Both the position numbers and the translations under genes were made by a program. Positions 1-9,600 of a stretch of 10,534 nucleotides of DNA are shown in pieces. Within the stretch, counting starts at the first letter, position 1. Each line of letters begins with the position of its first letter. The DNA comes from Hondaea fermentalgiana. Taxonomy: Eukaryota > Sar > Bigyra > Thraustochytrida > Thraustochytriidae. The stretch covers positions 95,297 through 105,830 of the forward strand of contig NPFB01000049.1 in the NCBI GenBank assembly GCA_014084085.1, in the 5' to 3' direction. Below the pieces are notes generated by a model. It was not told the DNA's origin, ran no database searches, and saw only the letters and a list, made by a program, of their open reading frames with translations.

Positions 1-102
1 GGGGGGGTCATGAGCGCGGCAAACGACATCAGGCAGAACCGACGTCAATCTTGCTGGCGAGCCAGTCAACAGAAGAATGAATGTCTTGTTCGGGCGAAAA
101 CG

Positions 103-263
103 CTGAATCAAACAGAAAAGCGGTCAGGCTGATCCGCCTGCCATGTATGTATTGAATACACCCCACCCCCAAAAACAACAAAAATCACTTAAAACCTTTT
201 TTTCTTTGTGTTGCTCTACTTTTCACCCAAGACATGATTTTCTTTCTTTTGGTATAGGCTTAC
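103..263 (-). other. Candidate intron just after the stop codon
   Basis: On the coding strand a GTAAGC donor begins at 263, a CTGAC branch-point-like motif lies at 127-123, and a pyrimidine tract (CTTTTCTGTTTGATT) ends in CAG at 105-103. The branch A is 21 bases from the acceptor. The intervening 161 bases are AT-rich, as introns often are. The donor is 12 bases beyond the TAG, so splicing here would lie in the 3' UTR, or would join coding exons if the stop reflects a sequence error. Confidence 0.35.
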
Positions 264-274
264 TACCCTATTTT
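133..274 (-). other. AT-rich downstream region / 3' untranslated sequence
   Basis: Right after the stop codon base composition changes sharply from GC-rich coding sequence to A/T-rich DNA. On the coding strand a U/GU-rich run (about 154-184, TTTTTGTTGTTTTTGGGGG then TGGGG) resembles a downstream polyadenylation element. No AATAAA or close variant is present. The change of composition supports the stop at 275 as the end of this exon. Confidence 0.5.
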
Positions 275-628
275 CTAAAAAGGCTCTATCCATGTGGTTT
301 CATTCGTCGCAGGATTGTGAAAATAAAAGAAACCTGTCGCTTCGTCCTCGTACTGAAACCATACGCGGGGCCCTGGAAGAGGTTGCTCCCATGTGGAGCT
401 CGCGGCAACATCGTCGCTATTGATTTGCGACCAATATGCATTGCCGCTCTCGTCCTCAAATCGCTGCCAGATTTCCAAAGGTTTGCCAGAAATGCTCGAG
501 GAACGACTCGCACGACTGGCGCGGCTAACACGTCGATTTCGGGATGCCGACGAAGAACGACGTCTCCGCCTTTCTGTCCCTTCCACATTGCCATTCACCT
601 GTCCTTTGACTCCTGGCGCACCAGCATT

Positions 629-668
<40 letters not shown>

Positions 669-3600
669 ATACTGGACATGTCCTCCTCGGAGTCCTCTTC
701 CTCGGAGTCATCCTCGTCCGAATCCTGGTCGCCCTGACCATCATCGGCGCGCTCGACGTGATCCAGCTCGACTTCTAGCATGGCGCCCTCGTCAAGCTGG
801 ACAGAGAGCATTTCTTTGGGAATGTACTCGAGCACAGCATCTGGTTGCCGAAAAGCCCACTGCTTCGTCCAGCCCCCTGCCACGAGCGCATCTGGGAATG
901 GGTACTCGATTTCCAGATGATAGTCACACCAGATACCCACGACTGCTCGCTCTGCAAGGCCAGACGCGCTGTCGGCGTCGGGAAGGCACAAGACATCACC
1001 AATGCGAATCTCGCTAAGAAACTGGCACGTATCCTCAAAACCGTACACCTGGGTGTCGCCGACCTCGCAGTAAATGACTCCCGTTCCCGGCATGGGCGGC
1101 GCAGGAATCGGCATCTGGTAGTCGTACGTTGCCAAGCAAAGTCCAAACTTCCGAATACCTGGGCCGCCATAAGGATCATCGATGGTGACGACTACACGCT
1201 GGTCCTTGAATTTGGCTTGACGCTTTTCGGCCCGATCCTCAAACAGAAATTTCTCGATGCCCAAGGTGACAGCCGTATCTAGGGCTTCGCAAACTTCGGG
1301 TTCCGCGCCACCTTGTAGCGTGTAGAGAATGCCATTTAAAGCGTCATGAACTTCAAGCTCGGCACCGTCGCGGAAACCCGCAACGCAATTCACAAGATCG
1401 CCAACAGCATCGCGCACCTCCTCAGGGACAAACTCGGGATCGTCCTCGAGAACCCCATAGGCGTCTTGATACTGGAAGTGGCCCACTGTGATCTCTTTCA
1501 GCGTCCACACGCAGTCCCAGACTTCAGGTTCGATATTGCACACAAGATCGAGCATGTACTCCACCGCACCAAGGCACGCGTTGAAGATGACCTCTTCCTC
1601 GCGGCTGATCCAAGGGAAAATCGGATCTTCATCGCGCTCCTCGAGGCGGGTAAACTTGTGCACAAGTCGATCGGCCTGCGCTCCCTCTGCAGCGAGTTCT
1701 TGGCATTCACGAGCGCGCTTCAAATTGAGCTGGATCTCATGCAGCCTCACCTCGGAGTTACGCACCTCAAGGTCTGCAAGCTGGTGCGCTCGATCGCAGT
1801 CGTGCACCTGAATTTCGCACGTGTGCAAATTTTCCTTACAGTCGCGAAGAAGAGCGCGCACGCGATCCGTCTCGTCAAGCTTGATCAGCGCCGCATCCAT
1901 GACGTGAGCAATGCCCTTGGCTGCCATCGTGTAGTTGTACGAGGCATGGAGAAAAGCAACGAGTGGGGAAGCAAGTCCACAAATTTGCGCCAGCTCGCTG
2001 TTGCGGGGATTCAGATCTCGGTGGTGCACGGTACTCACAACGTCGCGAAGCATGTTCTTTGCCTTGCTTCGCTCATAGACATTGTACTGCTCAATCTCAT
2101 CGAGAAGCTTGATGTCGTAGTCGCGAAGAAGCGCGCTGTGCTCGCCAAAGTCACGATTCATCGAGGAGCTATTGCACAGACGCTCTACATCGCTGGGCTG
2201 AACGGACCGTTTATCTAACTCGGTAAGATAGATTTTGGCGATGGCGTGCCAGAGGCTCGTCCACAGCGGCGGCGTAAAGTTGGCCATTTTGCACGCGAAC
2301 CAATCGAGCGTGCTAAACTGCTTGAGTTTCCTCACGGCGCGCTTGTAAGCGCGCTTGCACGTATGAGCTTTGGTACCTCTCTTCCAGAAATCCTTGATCT
2401 CGGCTGTTAGTGCGGCGAGCTCCTCGCTGCGTTCATCAAAGAGCGCATCTTGCACGTCAACGGCGGCCTTGGCGGCTTTGTGCATTTCCTCTGCTTGTGT
2501 GAGATTTGCTTGCGCCGTATCGCGCGCCCCTACGATAGAGTCGTACAAGGGCTGAAACTCGGCAAGCGCGCGCTCGGAGCGATCCACGATGCTTGCGCTG
2601 GCAAGTGGTCCGGCCCGGCGCAATATTCCATTCACGTGCTGCTCCACGCGCCGATCATCGGGATCGACTCCAGACGGCAACTCTGGCAAGCTTTGCGCCA
2701 CAATCGACGCGTACTCTGAGCTGTAGTCTGCGTACGTGACAAAACGCGAACAGAATTCGTCCGTGCTTGCCTTGTTGATGCTTACGCCAACCCAGTGGGA
2801 AAGCTGACCGCGACGCCACACACCGTGACGCTCGAGTCGCCATGGATTAAGTTTGGCCTGCAGAAACGAGCCTTGGCCATCCATTTCGTCGTTCACAAAG
2901 GGCACGTGATAGATGTCGCCTTCGCTGTTCACAAAACGGCTGGTTTCTCGCAAGCCGGAATGCCGCATGCCGCGTCGCCAAGAACCCTCGTACTCGGTCC
3001 CGTCCGCGTACTTCATGAGTCCGTGGCCGTGGAATTCGCCTTCGACGAAGCTACCAACGTACAAGTCGCCATTGGGTCGAGTCAATGTGCCTTCGCCCGT
3101 CGGTTGATCCTCGACAAATTCGCCATCGTAGCGGGAACCATTTGCAAAGGTCTGCCTCCCGCGCCCCTGGCGCACACCTTTGACGAACTGACCTGCAAAT
3201 GCAGTGCGAGACTCTTCCCAGTAGTACACGCCAACACCGTGCGGTGTATCGTCTTTCCATTGGCCCTTGTACTCGTCGCCGTCGTGCATCATCGACCTGC
3301 CCAGGCCGCACTTTTTGCCTTCGACCATTTCTCCAAAATAGACTTCGTCGTCGGGCCATGTGATGCGCATTAAGCCTTGTGGATGCGATGGACGAAAGTG
3401 ATGAGTCACGCTTTCTCCTTCGTAAACAATGCCAGTGGGCGTCGTCCATCGATTGACAGAGGGCAAGTCGTCGAATTCTTCCTCTGATGGCAGCCAGTTC
3501 TCGACGTCATCGTCCGCGTCGAGCTGAATTCGTTCTACAATAGGTCGATTTGCCATAAGCCACGCGCTCGGGCTCTCGCCAAAGTACGCACCTTCGTACA

Positions 3601-6600
3601 TCTCACCAGTCTTGAAGTTGATTGTCACCTTACCAGTGATGATGCCGTTTTCCACGGTCGTCTTGATTGACGTGTACAATAAATCGTTGGGGCCGCCCTC
3701 GTCCGAGAACCCTTCAAGCGACGAGTCTGTATTTTGACGTCTTTTCATGACCGGCGTTTGGGGTATCTGCGCACTGATTTCGGAGCTTGACCGCAGGGTT
3801 GCCAGAATACCCTTTCGACCGACATAGGCTGGGTCTGCGTCGGCCTCGTCGTCCGTATCAGTGTAAAAGCCCTCGAGCTCATCATCATCTTCGAGCTCAT
3901 TGACTTCTTCCTTCGAAGTATCGTTGAGCACCCGGGAGACATCCAGAGCTCTTCGTTTGGTTTTCTCCATCCATGTTTGCTTGCGCTTCAGCTTCCGATC
4001 TTCCATGAGCTTTCGAAAGGCCTCTCCTTCCTCTTCATCTTTGCTTGTACTTAGCAAGTAAATGGCATACTTGGATTTGATAAGGGCGAGACCGTCGCCT
4101 TCGGGAAGCTCCAAGAACCCGACACCGTGTGGGACCCCCCAGGGGCTCCACGTACCGTGAAAGACGGCCGTGCCATCCATTGTGACATGGCAGCTCTTGA
4201 CAAGTTGGTCGAATCGGTAAACACCCACCCATGTGAGCCGCTCGATCGGGCTTCGGCGCCACTGCGGGCCGCCCACAGCCTTGGCGAGCAAGCGCAAGAG
4301 TACAGAAACGGGGATTTCGCCGGCATCCTTCTTCTTGATGGAAAGCGCCAGGATGCGCTCCGCGGTTGGCGCGAGCGCGCGATCCGTGAGGGTATGCACG
4401 CCTCGCCAGAATGCCGCCTTGAACGGATTTCGCACACGCCAAGGCATAGCGGCCTCCTGCTCTTCCGAGATGTTCGTGCCAGTATTTACCATAAAGTCCA
4501 TGAGCATTTGCCCGCGCAAAGGAATGTGGTTGTTGGAGAAACCAGCGAGCTGAAGAGCTGTCGCCTGTGACGTTGCCTCCTCGGTGAGAGGATCTCTGTC
4601 CCCCGTCGTTGCCGCAGCGCTTGGGGTGTTGGCGCGCGTGGCGTTGCTCGGCGTACCTTGCGGGGTGCGTGCATTGCTTGGTGTCGCAGTGCGTGACGGT
4701 GTCGCAGGCATAGGCGCAGGGAGCTCGTCGCTCTCGCCAGGACCAACGCCATCACTTCTGAACCTTCTACGTAGCATGCGGATCCGTCGTTCTCGCTCAT
4801 CCTGCGCAAGAAGGACTTGGAAGCGGCGATACTTCCACGCCTCATAATTCATCTGTCGCTTACGGGCCCAGATCTCGACCGCAAAGGGCTTGTCGGGCAT
4901 GTCGGGCACGTAGCGCGGCCACACGAGACCCAGCGCGACAAGAAGGCGTCCCGTACGCGCATTTTCAAGCCCGAAGCGCCGAAGAATGCGAAGTAGTTTT
5001 TGCTGGCGCGCCGCATCGACGCGCTGTTGTTTCACATAGGCTTCCCTGAAATACGCTCTCCATTTCCGGCCCCGAAAATGCCGCTGGATGACGAGCGCTG
5101 CGCGTTCTCTTCGACGTTCTGCTGCGAGGCCTTGTGCATATGCGAGAATGGCTTCTTGATTTGAGGCAACGAGTTCTGGGGTTACTTTCGACTTGGCCCA
5201 GTCCTTGTCGAGTCTCTTGACACGTATCATGCTGCTCACACTGTCTTCAGAAGCTGTCGGAACTGTCATCAATGGCACAAAGAGAATTGCTCCATTTCGA
5301 TCGAGCTTGACGGCGGCCTGTGCGCCACCTGGCACGGTGGCGACCTCGTACACATTAAGCACGAAACCAGTCTCGCCGCGGTAAGGGCTTTGTCTGCTGA
5401 TAATGCGGATAGCGTCGCCCTTGCGGATCCACTGTTCGTCCCTGACACGCTCGTAAAAGGCTCGAATAATTTCCTGCCGCTTGTTTGCGTTGAATCGAGC
5501 GTGGCGATACGCCTCAAATTCGCTCCTTGCAAACCTTGTCCAATCTCGAAAGTCAACGAGAACCTCCTTGCGCAGCTTGGCCAAGTCGAGCGTAAAGGTG
5601 TCTGGATGGATGCCCAGCGCGTCGAGAGGACCCTGGGCCATTTTTTGCTGAGACCGATTGCGGAGCATCATGGCTCGCAACGCGCGAGCATTTGTGCGCT
5701 GCTGGCGAGCTGTTTCCCGTAGCAAGCGGCTCCATCGTTTGGTTGCGGCGTACCGATGCATTGCTGCGCGTTGACGAAAGGCGCACTGGATCATGGTCGC
5801 TTTTTCGCCAAGGAAACTTCGAGCCCAAAGTACCATGTAACGCTTGCGCGCCAGCATGCCGCGAGCCGCCGCCTGGATTTTGCTTGCAATAGCCTCGCGA
5901 CGCTCTTGCTCTTTCTGCCGAGCAGCCACTTTGGCTTCGTGCTCGAGCATCAGCTCGTGCTGGCGCTCGCGGCGGCGAATCTCTCGGGCTCGCGCTAGCT
6001 CCCGTTTCGCGTAGTATGCCACATCGCGCGCATAGCGAGCGCGAAAGTGGCGTTGCACCAGTCTTGCCGCCTTGAATTCGCGTTGCATTTCTTGCGCAAC
6101 ATAATCTTCGATTGCCATGAGGTCCTGTTCGCGCTCTGCGGCTACGTATTCGTGAAGAATCCTCATTCGCTCGGCGCGAAAGGCGCGTTTTTTCGCGAGT
6201 ACCATACGGGAAAATTGTTGAATGCGCGTTGCCATAAGCTGCGCCATGAGACGGGTATCTTCGACCTGTTCGCGGCCCAAAACGCCGCGCCATCGCGCCT
6301 GGATCCTTACCACAGTGCGGTTCAGGAGTTTCCAGCTCTCGAGTTGGGCGCAACGGCGCACGCGCTCTTCCACAGCAAAGACTTTCCATTGCGAGAGACA
6401 TCGCGAGGCGGTCCGCATGGCCATGCGCTGAATTGCACGTCGGCGAAAATCCTTGCGTGCTACCACAGCAAATTTCCAAGATTCCAAGGCCACGACGAGG
6501 GTGCGCTGGGAGATTCGGGCGAGGGCGTGTCCAATTCGCTCCTCTTGGGATTTGCGCAAGGTGATCGCCGCACTCCACGCGCGCAGAGTGCGCGCGAGAG

Positions 6601-9600
6601 TGGCATCTTTCATAAAAGCGAGCGCTTTTTGCGCTTTGGCGCGCATTTCTCGTGCCTCTTGCACGGCCTCCACCCACCGTCGGAAAGCCTTTTGGGATAC
6701 TACGTTTCCAAAAAGTTCACGAGCCAGCTCCCTTTGTTCTTGATATAAGGCACGACGACCCGCCAAGTAGGCGAGTTGACGCAAGGCGAGCGCTTGGCGA
6801 CGCTGCGCGAGCCGCGCCACCAAGACGCGAGCCTTGGCGGTGATTTCTAGCTTGTACACTGTGAATTTTCGCCACCAATGCAAAATTTCGGCTGCAGGAC
6901 CATGCGGCTGCGCTAAAAAGTGCTTGTAGCGCAATTCGTCAGCAAGTTTAATATTTCGTTTCGCCTGTTTCGCCACGGCCTTGAGCCCTCGAAAGGCTGT
7001 GCTCCGCGTGCTTCGTCGAAAATAGCGCTTTGCTGTGAAGACGTTGCTTCGCGCGACTTGGGCGTTGCGCACCTCCAGGGGCACACACAGCAAGAAAACT
7101 TTGACAAGGTTTTTGCGTCGCAAGATGCCCGGACGTGCATTTTCTCTCCAATCGTCGAAGCAATGTCGAGAGGCTCTACTCGCGAAAAAAGCCAAAGCTT
7201 TGGGGTAGCGTTCATTCTTCCATCGCCGGTGGGCAACATACGCTTGCCACTGGGTCCATGATCGCTTGACAAGGGCCCCCGAAAAATGCGCGAGGGCCTC
7301 TGCAGCGAGCTGCATAGCTGCCGCGGTACGACGCTCGAGGATGAGACTCTCCGCATTTTCGCGCCAGGCAAAAAAGCACCGGGAGAGCAGTCGTTGGGTC
7401 CATATAGCAAGCGCCCTTCGCGTCACTTTCGCGGCATGATACTGCCGATACATGAACTGTATGCGGAGCGCCAGAAAGGTGAGCACCTGACGTACCTCTG
7501 CAGCAAACACGCGCGCAAGATAGCCCCGTGCACACCTCTGCATCTCGATAGCGGCTGCAACACGTCGCTGGAAGTCTTCGTGGCGTAAATTCTGCAGCAC
7601 TTTGTAGGCGCGCCGACGTCGCACGAGACACTGGACGACGAGAGCGGCTTGCTCCATTTCGGCTTTTCGTTTGACTTGGCGTTCCGCATGAAGAGCGCGA
7701 ACGCGCTCGAGGTCAGGCTGAATGCCTCGCCACGAAGCATTCTTTACGAACGAGCAAGCGAGGCCAAAGTCAGAGCATGCAGAAGCTAGACGCCTCATTG
7801 TGGCGTCCGAAACAAGCGAGCACCCGTGTACATTGACCATGTCAAGTCCAGGTGGCATGTCGCTTTGACGTCGAGCCGCGACGACCTCGAACGCGTGCGA
7901 CGTGAGGCCGGCGCAACCGGCCACCTCGAGGGTACGCAGCTCCTGACAAAGACCTAGCAGGGTCACGAGAGAAGCGTCGTTGAGATCTGCGCATTCACAG
8001 AGCGCGAGCACCTGCAATTTCCAGTTGGGCACAGCCAGGACCCCCTTTAAGGAAGGGCATCGCGAAAGGTGTAGTGCCCGGACGTGCCGAAGGGGTTGTA
8101 GTGCCAAAAGACTATCATTGCCAACGAGCGCGCAGCGGCTCACGTCAAGATCGTAGAGATACTTGCATCGTTTACCAAGAGCACCGAGGCCTGCAGCGGT
8201 GATTTCGCTGTGACCTGCGAGACGCAGGACACCAAGCCTCGGGCCACAATGGAGCGCTACAAGTCTGACAAATTCGTCAGACACCGGACCTGTGTCCGCA
8301 ACCTCGAGACGCGTCAGCGAGTTGGCGAGAGTTTCGACCAAGGCACTCAGGCTTTTTGAAGAGATTCGAGGGCAGCTAGAGAAGACAACGGTGTGCAGCT
8401 CCGGAAGCGCGCGAAGGCCAAATTCAACCTTGGCATTCGACACAAGCTGCAAAACACCAGCGTCGGAAATGCCCTCGCATCGAGCCATGTTGAGTACTTT
8501 GAGATGGTTGAGACCTCCGATGCTGCGCATTCCAAAGTCCCCCAAGCTTCTGCAGCCCTGCATGTCCAGTGTCTCCAGCCACGGGCAGCCAGATGCAATC
8601 CACCCAAGCGAAATGTCTGTAATATCTTGGCACCCACGCAGTATAACCGTGCGTACATTCTGAAATCCGGGATGCTCTCGATGACCCCACATGGTCTTGT
8701 AGTCCATGAACATGCGTAGGCCGTCGTCTGATATCTTCTGCAATGCAGAGAGGTCAACATAGCGCAAGCCGAACGCCTTGGCAGCAAGGCAATGGAGACC
8801 CTCATCGTTGACGTGGTTGCAGCCCTCCATGCGAACGTCTTGTAAATTCCGACCACATGCCTCGCCGAGGGGTCGCAAGGCCTCTTGACCGATTCGTAGA
8901 CAGTCTCCAAGGTCAAGACAGCGCAACTCAACACAGGATTTTGCCAAAAGTGCGATCGATAGGTTGGAGACGATTTCGCGCTGCTCGCGCAGGACCAGTA
9001 TCTCGAGCGATGGGCAGTGCTGGGCCACAGCAGCGAGAGTTCTCGCAGAGATGTTAAGAGGGGAACGTCTCATGTCGACTCGGAGAAGTTCAGCTCGGCT
9101 CTCATCGGCGCACTGTAGCATGGGTCCTTTGCAACATTTGCACCAGAGTTCATCGAGCTCGTCATCTCCGACAACGACCTCTTGATTTCGGCCTAGGGGT
9201 GCCGTGGCATACTTGGCCAAGTCCAACTCGGCCAAAGTGTTTCCACATATCGACAGTGCAGATTCGATACCTGCATCAGAAAGATGTTTGCATCCGGCGA
9301 TCCGCAATCGTTCGAGATGCGGACAATTCCCCACAGCTCGAATAAGGCCACCATCAGTCAGACTCTCAAGGCCGCGAAGGTCGAGATCACGGAAAGCTCG
9401 TGTACATGATGTCAGACGATCGAGACCGTGATCCGAAACAGCTTCTCTCCAATGCCGAAGGTCTAAACGCTGTGCGGGTTTCGTGCTCATTGGGTCGAAG
9501 GCAAGATGTCCATATGCCAGATCGTCGAGCGCAGACAAATATGATGCACGTCGTTCTTCGCGAGAGGCAAGGCGTGACCATTGATCCCGTCCGTTCTCCA

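Noticed and set aside
1..7. Run of seven G at the left edge
   Set aside because: Too short to interpret; it may be a contig-end effect or chance.
1..132. Plus-strand frame open from the left edge to a TGA at 130-132, as the tail of a convergent gene
   Set aside because: Only 43 codons, with no recognisable motif and composition not clearly coding; the minus strand of the same bases reads at least as well. It cannot be supported from this window.
275..277. Alternative genetic code in which TAG is read as an amino acid
   Set aside because: The 3278-codon frame contains no internal TAG, TAA or TGA, and three stops lie in frame within six codons at its end, so the standard code fits.
143..778. 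A 211-codon plus-strand frame with a run of valines
   Set aside because: The valine run is the GTC microsatellite read in the wrong strand; the rest is antisense to the WW/acidic tail and begins in the AT-rich flank.
1346..2218. A 290-codon plus-strand frame antisense to the stalk-like region
   Set aside because: It mirrors the coding frame on the opposite strand; the coding strand shows domain-level conservation-like patterns and the antisense product shows none.
5553..6677. A 374-codon frame on the same strand as the large gene, in another phase
   Set aside because: It is rich in Arg, Ser, Gly and Ala without domain structure and lies inside the Sfi1/IQ coding region, whose own frame shows clear periodic motifs. 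GC-rich codons keep the alternative phase open.
6047..6748. A 233-codon plus-strand frame
   Set aside because: Antisense shadow of the IQ/Sfi1 segment, with no recognisable domain.
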